Assembly: GCA_029936965.1 (NCBI GenBank)
Contig: JAPYRG010000012.1
Span: 1 to 64,000, forward strand
Length of the DNA stretch: 64,000 nucleotides
Origin: Fidelibacterota bacterium
GTDB taxonomy: Bacteria; Fidelibacterota; Marinisomatia; Marinisomatales; TCS55
Direction of reading: 5' to 3'
Below are positions 53,764 to 61,209 of the stretch, piece by piece; the stretch's first letter is position 1; the number at the start of each line of letters is the position of its first letter. The notes under the pieces are model-generated. The model was given only the letters and a program-made list of their open reading frames with translations, was not told where the DNA came from and did no database searches. A program made the translations under genes and the position numbers.

Positions 53764-55436
53764 TTGAATTGAATTAATCCATTATTTGTTGCAAGCCATA
53801 CATGATTATTTTCGACAAATATATCATTAATTGTTCCAATAAATTGATAATCATATTTTTTATAGAAACCCTTATTCATTTTTAATCTTATAAGACTATT
53901 ATCTGTTACGATAAACAATTGTTTATTATATACATAAATAATTTTTACGACTTTATTATTATATATAGTCGACTCAGCAATTAGTTCCCAAGTTGAATTT
54001 ACATTATTGTATGCAATGATACCTTGATTTGTAGCAACGTATAATTTTATTCCATCATAAAAGATAGAATAAAATTTTGTAATAACATCTATTCGATCTT
54101 TAATTGAATTAGTATTTCCAATATAGTCAAATGGTACAATTACTTCAGAATTAGTATTATAACATAAAAGGTTATATTCAGTGGATACCCATAGATAATT
54201 ATTGATTAAAGATATATCATTGATGTATGAATTACTTAAACTTTTACTCAACACAGTACTCTCAGAACGTTTTGTCTTTATATTAATTTTTTCTATTTCA
54301 TAGTTAGATGCAGCCCATATGAAATTTGTATCTGGCTCAAGAAAACGTATTTCTCCATAAGGAATACCTCTAGACGCATCTAAAGTTCTCCAAAAATCTT
54401 TTTTCGAATTATATACAGTAATTGAACTTACTCCTCCAAACCAATATTCATTGTTCACTGTACAGTTTTCATAAATATCTAAATGATTAACATTGATTAA
54501 AAATTCCCCTTCATACCAATCGAAATATGCATTATATGGGTCTACTAAAGATAAAGATCCCTCATCGTCTGGATAATTTCTTCCACCTAACCATGAAGGA
54601 AATGAATGAATGAATGTTTGAACGTCAGTATTAGAGAGACCATATTTAATAGGGTAAAATGACTTCATGTGAGGATCTCCTTGAAAAATGATTCCGGCAT
54701 CTGTACCAACCCATATAGTTTTATTATCACTACTATAAATAGTAGATATATATACGTTCTTTCCTTTTGGACTTATAAATGAATTAAGATTTAATAACCA
54801 ACCATCCATAACCGTATAATCCATTAAGATATCATCTGCACTATTACTATATTTTATTGGTCCACTTGACCATTCAACTTCCATTTCATCTGGAAAAGAA
54901 AATGAGCCCAAAAACACACCAGAAGTTCGATCAAGTTTAAGGTATGATGACCCTGCTAAAATCCATAAATAATTATTACTTGAACCTATCTGTTCAATTG
55001 TTACCTCTGGGAGCAAATTATAGTTTTCTAAGCTTCTTGAATTCCAATTCCCTTCAGCGTTATAACTATAATCAATAGTCTTATCTGTTGCTACCCATAA
55101 AATTCCAGTTATTTTATCAAAGTGTATAGCGGTAACTTGATTACTTGATAAGCCTTGTGCCCGAGTTATTGGGTATTCAAATTGATTCCCATAAAAAGAA
55201 TATCGAAATATTCCTGCTGATTCAGTAGCAATATAAATGTAAGATAAACCTTCAGTAAATGATTTGATTGTACCTGGTTTTCTATATATTACCCAATCAA
55301 AAGGATCATGACGTGAGTTAATTTGACATAAAATGGTTTCAGGAAAATATAATAACCCCAAAAGGAGTATAGGTATGGGTTTACAAAATAATCTATATTT
55401 TATTGAAAATAATTGATCTCTAAATTTAATCAACAA
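53745..55436 (-). CDS. Exported beta-propeller protein (two-component-propeller repeats)
   Basis: 563 residues. The signal sequence core I-P-I-L-L-L-G-L-L-Y-F lies near 22-32, so the leader is long (cleavage about 38). The rest consists of repeated blades with the reg-propeller pattern (I-Y-I-A-T-E-S-A-G-I-F-R-Y, L-W-V-A-T-D, I-W-V-G-T-D-A-G-I, L-Y-V-A-T-N-Q-G-I, V-W-L-A-T-N-N-G-L). Six or more blades are visible, probably an open ring extended by tandem units. No kinase or output domain follows, so it is a binding protein, not a two-component sensor. It is paired with the GWxTD gene. Confidence 0.8.
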   Translation of the reverse strand: MLIKFRDQLFSIKYRLFCKPIPILLLGLLYFPETILCQINSRHDPFDWVIYRKPGTIKSFTEGLSYIYIATESAGIFRYSFYGNQFEYPITRAQGLSSNQVTAIHFDKITGILWVATDKTIDYSYNAEGNWNSRSLENYNLLPEVTIEQIGSSNNYLWILAGSSYLKLDRTSGVFLGSFSFPDEMEVEWSSGPIKYSNSADDILMDYTVMDGWLLNLNSFISPKGKNVYISTIYSSDNKTIWVGTDAGIIFQGDPHMKSFYPIKYGLSNTDVQTFIHSFPSWLGGRNYPDDEGSLSLVDPYNAYFDWYEGEFLINVNHLDIYENCTVNNEYWFGGVSSITVYNSKKDFWRTLDASRGIPYGEIRFLEPDTNFIWAASNYEIEKINIKTKRSESTVLSKSLSNSYINDISLINNYLWVSTEYNLLCYNTNSEVIVPFDYIGNTNSIKDRIDVITKFYSIFYDGIKLYVATNQGIIAYNNVNSTWELIAESTIYNNKVVKIIYVYNKQLFIVTDNSLIRLKMNKGFYKKYDYQFIGTINDIFVENNHVWLATNNGLIQFKWKKDL

Positions 55437-55445
55437 TTAACTATT

Positions 55446-56423
55446 CTAATTATTATAGTGATCAACAATATCTTTAATCATTTCTAATGATATTGGAACC
55501 ACACCCACTTCTTCACAAACTCTCCCGGCTGCATAATTTGAGATTATAGCAGATTCTTCTATATTGGCCCCACTTAAATCTGAAAGCACAAATGCGCTTA
55601 TTGCGGTATCACCTGCTCCAGAAACATCATGAACTTTTCTTGCTTTAGTGCCAAAAGTTTGAACATTATCATCTGTAAAGATAGTTACACCTTCTGCACC
55701 TCTTGTAATCATCAATATTTCTGCATTAATCTTTTCTCTTAGTTCTTTACCTAGTTCTTCAAGACTTTTATTCTGTTTATCAAAATTGATCATAGATTCA
55801 AATTCAAACATATTTGGTTTAAATAACCTAATCTTATTATAAACAAAGAAATTATCTCTTTTTGGATCAACATAAACTGGTAAATTATTTATAGCGGCTA
55901 TATCAAGGATAGTTTCAATACAATCTTTAACTAATAACCCTTTATTGTAATCCTCAATGATAATAGCATCGATTTCAGTAGAAAACTCGTATAACGCATC
56001 TTTTATATTCTTTATTTGGTCTGAAGTAATATCATTATTATTCTCAAAATCAGTTCTAACTACTTGTTGACCATGTGCAATAATTCTGGTCTTGGTAGTA
56101 GTAGATTTTTTTGCATCTTTAATAAATTTTACTTTCACACCATTATTTACAAGATTATCCTCTAATAAATTACTTTCATTATCATCTCCAACTATTGCCA
56201 AAAGGTGAGCATTCGCACTTAATTTAGATAAATTAAGTGCAACATTTCCTGCACCACCTGGAGAGTGTGAAATTTTATCTACGGATATAATTGGGACAGG
56301 CGCTTCGGGTGATATACGATCTGCCTTACCCCACATAAACTTATCAAGCATGACATCGCCAATAACCAATATTGATTTTTGTGAAAACGAGTCACTTATT
56401 TTATCAAATCTTTGTTTATCCAT
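55446..56423 (-). CDS. hldE1: D-glycero-beta-D-manno-heptose-7-phosphate kinase (RfaE domain I)
   Basis: 325 residues from the ATG at 56423. A TTG five codons earlier is possible. It is a PfkB-type sugar kinase with G-D-V-M-L-D-K-F-M-W-G near 19-29, S-P-G-G-A-G-N-V-A-L-N-L near 52-63, and the catalytic V-S-G-A-G-D-T near 262. This matches the kinase half of RfaE/HldE, which makes heptose-1,7-bisphosphate for LPS inner core. The adenylyltransferase half is absent here, so it must be a separate gene elsewhere. Confidence 0.85.
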   Translation of the reverse strand: MDKQRFDKISDSFSQKSILVIGDVMLDKFMWGKADRISPEAPVPIISVDKISHSPGGAGNVALNLSKLSANAHLLAIVGDDNESNLLEDNLVNNGVKVKFIKDAKKSTTTKTRIIAHGQQVVRTDFENNNDITSDQIKNIKDALYEFSTEIDAIIIEDYNKGLLVKDCIETILDIAAINNLPVYVDPKRDNFFVYNKIRLFKPNMFEFESMINFDKQNKSLEELGKELREKINAEILMITRGAEGVTIFTDDNVQTFGTKARKVHDVSGAGDTAISAFVLSDLSGANIEESAIISNYAAGRVCEEVGVVPISLEMIKDIVDHYNN

Positions 56424-56485
56424 TTTTATATGCCCCAACTAAAAATATAAAACTAAATGATTAAAACTTTTAATAATAAAATAAT

Positions 56486-57184
56486 CTAATTATTATATTT
56501 TTTGTTATGCTGATTTCTTGTTTTCCCAGAACGTATTTTTATGATATGGCCATTTTCTAGATATATCATTACAGAACATAAACTCCTCAACGCATTACCA
56601 TTTATGGATGATAAAATAATTGTTGTTCCTAAGTTTTTACTCATTTTTCTCAAACCTCTACTTGCAATAGACTGCATTTCTGAATCAAATAAAGAAGCAA
56701 AATCATCTTGGATTAGGACTCTTGGATCCGCTTCTAAAGCAAATACAGTATCCAGCCAAGCTTTCTGACCTGGAGATAAGTTTTTTATTTTTAAAGGCAA
56801 AATCCTTTTGCTTACTGATCCATTAAAATATTGTTTAAGTATCTTATTCGATTTATTTGGAAAACATAGATCTATATATAATTTAACTATTTGAGATTTA
56901 GTATAATTATGATTTCCAGTAAAACATATTTCATCTGGTGCTTTTATTTTCCCCAACCAAGAACGCTGGTACTCTGAATGATCATATAACAGCTTACCTT
57001 CTGATTGACTATCGTAACCAGCTAACATTCTTAACAAAGTTGTTTTGCCAGATCCTATTGGTCCTAATATTCCATATATTGCTCCTCGGTGTATTTGTAA
57101 TCTATTGATACTAAGTATTGGATTATTATCATAGACCTTCTTAAGATTTTTTAGCTCATAAATGAGCGTAGATTTTTTGTTCAT
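56486..57184 (-). CDS. ABC transporter ATPase subunit (orphan)
   Basis: 232 residues. Walker A G-P-I-G-S-G-K-T-T near 41-49, signature-like L-S-P-G-Q near 133-137, and Walker B R-V-L-I-Q-D-D-F. The glutamate that normally follows the Walker B aspartate is replaced by aspartate (Q-D-D, not D-E), which could slow ATP hydrolysis. There is no permease gene within several kilobases on either side, so its membrane partner lies elsewhere or it acts in a non-transport role such as ribosome binding or repair. Confidence 0.85.
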   Translation of the reverse strand: MNKKSTLIYELKNLKKVYDNNPILSINRLQIHRGAIYGILGPIGSGKTTLLRMLAGYDSQSEGKLLYDHSEYQRSWLGKIKAPDEICFTGNHNYTKSQIVKLYIDLCFPNKSNKILKQYFNGSVSKRILPLKIKNLSPGQKAWLDTVFALEADPRVLIQDDFASLFDSEMQSIASRGLRKMSKNLGTTIILSSINGNALRSLCSVMIYLENGHIIKIRSGKTRNQHNKKYNN

Positions 57185-57242
57185 TGTTCATATCCTTATA
57201 TTATTTTTATTAAGTTATGAACAGGAAATGTCATATATCATA

Positions 57243-58175
57243 TTAAGATGATTCCATTATCTCTAGAAATCTTTCAGCATCAATAGCAGCCATACAGCCA
57301 CTTCCAGCAGCAGTTATTGCTTGTCGATATATACTATCTTGCACATCTCCACAAGCGAAAATTCCAGAAACAGAAGTTTTAGTACTATCATTATCAGTAC
57401 GAATATATTTCTTATCATCTAAATCAAGAAAATTATCAAAAAGTTCCGTATTAGGCGTATGACCTATCGCTAGAAATACTCCATCACACTCCTCAGTACG
57501 TAAATCTCCACTTATGGTATCGCGAAGCACTACGGCACTTACACCATCATTAACATTACCATCTATATCTTTGAGTGTAGTATTCCATTGTATGTTGACT
57601 TTTGGATTATTAATTACACGATCTTGCATGATTTTTGAAGCTCTTAATTCAGCACGACGATGAATAATTTGCACATCTGAAGCAAATTTTGTTAAAAAAT
57701 TTGCTTCCTCCATTGCAGAATCACCACCACCCACAACAAAAACTTTTTTATCTTTGAAAAAGAAACCATCACATGTAGCACAAGCTGATACGCCATGTCC
57801 CATCAATTCTTTCTCAGATTCTAATCCTAATAACCTTGCTGTTGCACCAGTTGCAATAATTATTGAATCTGCTGTATAAGTTTCATCTCCAACCCAAATC
57901 TTAAATGGATTAGAATCCAAATTAACTTTTGTTACATGCTTGAAATAACACTCAGCACCAAAACGTTTTGCTTGTTCGCGAAATTTATCCATTAAATCTG
58001 GCCCCATGATACCATTGGGAAAACCAGGATAATTTTCCACATCTGTAGTTATAGTTAATTGGCCTCCGGGCTGAGCACCTTCAAAAACTAAAGGTTGAAG
58101 ATTTGCGCGAGCTGCATAAGTTGCTGCAGTAAGTCCAGCCGGACCAGAACCAATTATTATGACTTTCCGATTCAT
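57243..58175 (-). CDS. trxB: Thioredoxin reductase
   Basis: 310 residues, the low-molecular-weight bacterial type. The FAD motif G-S-G-P-A-G near 9-14, redox-active C-A-T-C at 132-135, NADPH motif G-G-G-D-S-A-M-E-E-A near 150-159, and C-terminal FAD motif G-I-F-A-C-G-D-V near 272-279 are intact. It reduces thioredoxin at the expense of NADPH. trxA lies 13 bases upstream in the same direction. If the exported Trx-fold protein at 61210-62970 is a selenoenzyme, this pair could supply its reductant through a membrane relay. Confidence 0.97.
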   Translation of the reverse strand: MNRKVIIIGSGPAGLTAATYAARANLQPLVFEGAQPGGQLTITTDVENYPGFPNGIMGPDLMDKFREQAKRFGAECYFKHVTKVNLDSNPFKIWVGDETYTADSIIIATGATARLLGLESEKELMGHGVSACATCDGFFFKDKKVFVVGGGDSAMEEANFLTKFASDVQIIHRRAELRASKIMQDRVINNPKVNIQWNTTLKDIDGNVNDGVSAVVLRDTISGDLRTEECDGVFLAIGHTPNTELFDNFLDLDDKKYIRTDNDSTKTSVSGIFACGDVQDSIYRQAITAAGSGCMAAIDAERFLEIMESS

Positions 58176-58188
58176 ATTATTTTATTTA

Positions 58189-58518
58189 TTATTTTATAAC
58201 CTCATCTAATATTTGAGTTATATGATTTTTAGGTACAGCTCCAACTATTTGATTTGCAACTGCACCACTATTAAAAACCAACAATGCTGGAATACCTCTT
58301 ATCCCATATGTCATTGCAATCTGTTGATTATAATCAATGTTTACCTTACCAACTTTTATTTTTCCATTGTAATCACCTGCAATTTCTTCTACAACTGGTG
58401 AAATCATCTTACATGGACCACACCATTCTGCCCAAAAATCGACTAAAACAGGTACTTCTGATTTAAGAACTTCCGTATCAAAATTATCATCAGTGAATTC
58501 AACTACATTATCTGCCAT
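58189..58518 (-). CDS. trxA: Thioredoxin
   Basis: 109 residues with the classical W-C-G-P-C active site at 32-36 (Cys33, Cys36), cis-proline in R-G-I-P-A, and no signal peptide. It is a cytosolic dithiol donor for ribonucleotide reductase, peroxiredoxins and others. AGGAG lies 4 bases upstream of the ATG. It is followed by its reductase, trxB, after 13 bases. Confidence 0.98.
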   Translation of the reverse strand: MADNVVEFTDDNFDTEVLKSEVPVLVDFWAEWCGPCKMISPVVEEIAGDYNGKIKVGKVNIDYNQQIAMTYGIRGIPALLVFNSGAVANQIVGAVPKNHITQILDEVIK

Positions 58519-58639
58519 TTTTACTCCTAAATAAATTAATTATGATGAATAAATAGGATGCAAATTAACCTGTTTTAACATCCTTGGAAATAGGAATCAG
58601 CATTCTAATTATTTTTTTTATTATATATAATAAAATTGT

Positions 58640-59845
58640 CTAAATAATTTTTAAAAAACGTCGCTTACCTACTTTAATTACTATTGATTCATCTTTTTTA
58701 ATAATCTGATCACGATCTATGCATTTTTGATCATTAATTTTAACTGCCCCCTGATCTATTAACCGACGAGCTTCCGATTTGCTTGTGACAAGTTCATACA
58801 ATGTAAGAACATCTACAATAAGCGTGTCTTTATCTAATTTGACCTCAGGTATATCTTCAGGAATATCTTTCTTAATAAAAATTTTATCAAAGTTTTCCTC
58901 GGCCTTTTTAGCAAGATTTTCAGAATGATATAGTTCTACGATCTTTCTTGCAAGTTCTCGCTTTATATCTCTAGGGTTTACCTGCGTATCAGAAAGACTT
59001 TTCTTAACTTTATCCATTTTCTTCTTATCAGAGTTTGCCGCAAGTAAGAAATATTTTTCAATAATGTTATCTGGAATAGATAGAGTTTTACCATACATTT
59101 CATCTGGCGAGTCAGTTATTCCAATATGATTATCATAAGATTTGGACATCTTTTCTACTCCATCAGTGCCTTCCATTAAAGGAACAGTCAATATGACTTG
59201 AGGATCCTGACCATATTCTCGTTGTATATCGCGACCTACTAGTAAATTAAATTTTTGATCAGTCCCACCTAATTCTATATCAGCTTTTAAATGAACAGAA
59301 TCCATCGCTTGCGCTAATGGATATAAAAATTCATGAATTGTAATTGATATTTCAGATCTAAATCTTTTTTCGAAATCATCTCTCTCTATCATTCTTGCAA
59401 CAGTATATTTACTAGCCAATTCTACTACATCACTAAAATTCATACTATTTAACCATTGCGCATTATTGCAAATTTTTAATGAATCTATATCAAGAATTAT
59501 CTTCGCCTGCTCCATATATGATTTCGCATTACTTTTTGCTTCTTCTAGAGTTAGTTGAGGTCTGGTTTTATTTCTTCCAGAAGGGTCACCAATCATTGCT
59601 GTAAAGTCTCCAATTACAAGGACAGCCTGATGTCCTAAATCCTGAAATTGGCGCAATTTTCTTAATACGACAGCGTGACCTATATGTAAATCTGGTCGGC
59701 TTGGGTCACAACCTAACTTAACAACTAATGGTTTATTATTCTTTTGGGAACTATCTAGTTTTTGTTTTAATTCCTCAAGAGGTATTATTTCTTCAACACC
59801 CTGTTGAATCACTTCAATCTGCCTATCAGCCTTAAGAAAGTTCAT
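58640..59845 (-). CDS. tyrS: Tyrosine-tRNA ligase
   Basis: 401 residues, class I. The HIGH motif appears as L-H-I-G-H near 53-57 and the KMSKS motif as K-M-S-K-S near 231-235; G-G-T-D-Q-K-F near 194 contributes to tyrosine binding. The C-terminal S4-like RNA-binding domain (L-V-T-S-K-S-E-A-R-R-L near 352) is present. It charges tRNA-Tyr. The start overlaps smpB by four bases. Lengths and motifs suggest the TyrZ-like type. Confidence 0.97.
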   Translation of the reverse strand: MNFLKADRQIEVIQQGVEEIIPLEELKQKLDSSQKNNKPLVVKLGCDPSRPDLHIGHAVVLRKLRQFQDLGHQAVLVIGDFTAMIGDPSGRNKTRPQLTLEEAKSNAKSYMEQAKIILDIDSLKICNNAQWLNSMNFSDVVELASKYTVARMIERDDFEKRFRSEISITIHEFLYPLAQAMDSVHLKADIELGGTDQKFNLLVGRDIQREYGQDPQVILTVPLMEGTDGVEKMSKSYDNHIGITDSPDEMYGKTLSIPDNIIEKYFLLAANSDKKKMDKVKKSLSDTQVNPRDIKRELARKIVELYHSENLAKKAEENFDKIFIKKDIPEDIPEVKLDKDTLIVDVLTLYELVTSKSEARRLIDQGAVKINDQKCIDRDQIIKKDESIVIKVGKRRFLKII

Positions 59846-60297
59846 TTATTTCTCGCAACTTCACGTTCTGTTTCACGTCTTATATCTTTTTCCTTCAAGG
59901 CTTCTTTCTTATCGTGCAGACGCTTACCCTTAGCAGTGCCAATAAGAAGTTTTGCCCAACCTTTGCTATTAAAATAAGCCTCTAAGGGAACAGCAGTAAG
60001 ACCTTTTTGCGAAGTACTCTGTTTTAACTTCAAAATTTCCTTTTTTTTGAGTAATAATTTTCGATCTGACTTAGGATCATGCCCCTTATATCCTGTATTT
60101 GAATATGAACTAATATGCGAACCTATTAATACTACTTCACTCCCTTGAACCAAGACATATGCTTCACCTAAATTCATTTTCCCTTCGCGCATACTTTTTA
60201 CTTCACTGCCAGATAAGACTAATCCAGCCTCATAGCGATCTATAATATGGTAGTTGTAAAATGCTTTTTTATTTTTGGCAACAAGTATCCGTTCCAT
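59842..60297 (-). CDS. smpB: SsrA-binding protein SmpB
   Basis: 151 residues. The signature near the N-terminus (N-K-K-A-F-Y-N-Y-H-I near 9-18, G-L-V-L-S-G-S-E-V-K-S near 25-35), I-S-S-Y near 63 and the basic C-terminal tail (K-R-L-H-D-K-K-E near 125) are diagnostic. SmpB takes tmRNA to stalled ribosomes. The tmRNA gene itself is not in the window as far as I can see. It leads into tyrS with a 4-base overlap. Confidence 0.97.
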   Translation of the reverse strand: MERILVAKNKKAFYNYHIIDRYEAGLVLSGSEVKSMREGKMNLGEAYVLVQGSEVVLIGSHISSYSNTGYKGHDPKSDRKLLLKKKEILKLKQSTSQKGLTAVPLEAYFNSKGWAKLLIGTAKGKRLHDKKEALKEKDIRRETEREVARNK

Positions 60298-60447
60298 AGT
60301 GATTTTCTAATTATCAAGATACGAGTTTTATCTCAGGTCAAACAAGTTTATTCCTTTTATCTTATGCAACAAATCTAACAATCAGTTATGTATAAAAAAA
60401 ACCTTTGAGATAAGCAAAAGCTTTTTAAAAACATAAAATCTTTAGCA

Positions 60448-60831
60448 TCACCAACTTACTTCCCAATCTTTAAACTTTGCAGCAATACAATCGATTTTGT
60501 AATCTTTTCTTCCACCATCTTCTAGAGCATCTTGTATTTTATTCTTAGCAGTATTCCTTATTCCATTTAACCCATGAGTTAAACCAAGATTTCCATCACC
60601 TTCACCTGCTCTATATTTAGTTTCATTATGCCAAATATGTAAGTTCATTTGTGCCAATACTATGATTGCTCTAATCATTTCTCCATCTAGTCCTATACCC
60701 TCTAAATCATGAACTATATCTTTAATTTCTTTTGCATATTCTTTTTTGTGTTCTGGTATAAATACTTCCTTTAACTGAACAATAGATAACCTATCTATTA
60801 ATTCACTTGTTGTTGGCAAATATTTTCTCAT
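60448..60831 (-). CDS. Orphan 127-residue helical protein, possibly phage-like
   Basis: 127 residues, soluble and helical. It opens L-P-T-T-S-E-L-I-D-R-L-S-I-V-Q-L-K-E near 5-22 and has M-N-L-H-I-W-H-N-E-T near 62-71 and L-T-H-G-L-N-G-I-R-N near 84-93. I have an impression of similar small proteins in marine phage genomes, without being able to check it. It lies alone between smpB and a three-tRNA array. Array edges are favoured phage integration sites. No integrase or att repeat is visible. Confidence 0.5.
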   Translation of the reverse strand: MRKYLPTTSELIDRLSIVQLKEVFIPEHKKEYAKEIKDIVHDLEGIGLDGEMIRAIIVLAQMNLHIWHNETKYRAGEGDGNLGLTHGLNGIRNTAKNKIQDALEDGGRKDYKIDCIAAKFKDWEVSW

Positions 60832-60895
60832 AATAGCTCCTTTATAACGATAATTAATCCGTAATTATTTAGATAAGTTATATTTCAAAGGCTTG

Positions 60896-60967
60896 TAGCC
60901 CGTACGAGATTCGAACTCGTGTTACCGCCTTGAGAGGGCAGCGTCCTAACCCCTAGACGAACGGGCC
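60896..60967 (-). tRNA. tRNA-Glu (CTC)
   Basis: 72 nt. The acceptor is GGCCCGT/ACGGGCT (first pair G-U), followed by TC-GTCTAG as in other Glu tRNAs. The anticodon stem is CTGCC/GGCGG with loop CTCTCAA (anticodon CTC, reading GAG), and the T-arm ACGAG-TTCGAAT-CTCGT. The discriminator is A. It is the last of the array as transcribed. Confidence 0.93.
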
Positions 60968-60972
60968 GTTTG

Positions 60973-61046
60973 TACACCCGGAAGGACTCGAACCCTCAAC
61001 CTTCTGGTCCGTAGCCAGACGCTCTATCCAATTGAGCTACGGGTGC
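60973..61046 (-). tRNA. tRNA-Arg (ACG)
   Basis: 74 nt. The acceptor is GCACCCG/CGGGTGT, the D-stem GCTC/GAGC, the anticodon stem TCTGG/CCAGA with loop CTACGGA (anticodon ACG; A34 is probably modified to inosine, reading CGU/CGC/CGA), and the T-arm GAGGG-TTCGAGT-CCTTC. The discriminator is A. It lies 5 bases from tRNA-Glu. Confidence 0.94.
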
Positions 61047-61055
61047 ATAACTTTG

Positions 61056-61126
61056 CTGGGGCGCAGGGACTCGAACCCCGACCGCCAGAACCAGAACCTG
61101 GTGTCCTACCGTTAGACGACGCCCCA
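61056..61126 (-). tRNA. tRNA-Gln (CTG)
   Basis: 71 nt. The acceptor is TGGGGCG/CGCCCCA (U1-A72 as usual for Gln), the anticodon stem CCAGG/TCTGG with loop TTCTGGT (anticodon CTG, reading CAG), and the T-arm CGGGG-TTCGAGT-CCCTG. The discriminator is G, also typical of Gln. It is first of the array as transcribed. Confidence 0.94.
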
Positions 61127-61209
61127 ATATCCTGAACTCTATTCCAAACAAGTCGCAAATTTACAGCTATGATCGTGCCTCTACAATGCTCCTTTTTTAT
61201 AAATGATAT

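Noticed and set aside
60298-60447. Possible terminator after smpB or before the 127-residue gene
   Set aside because: There is an A-rich/T-rich stretch (60391-60430) with only a 4-bp stem, AAGC/GCTT, too weak to call.
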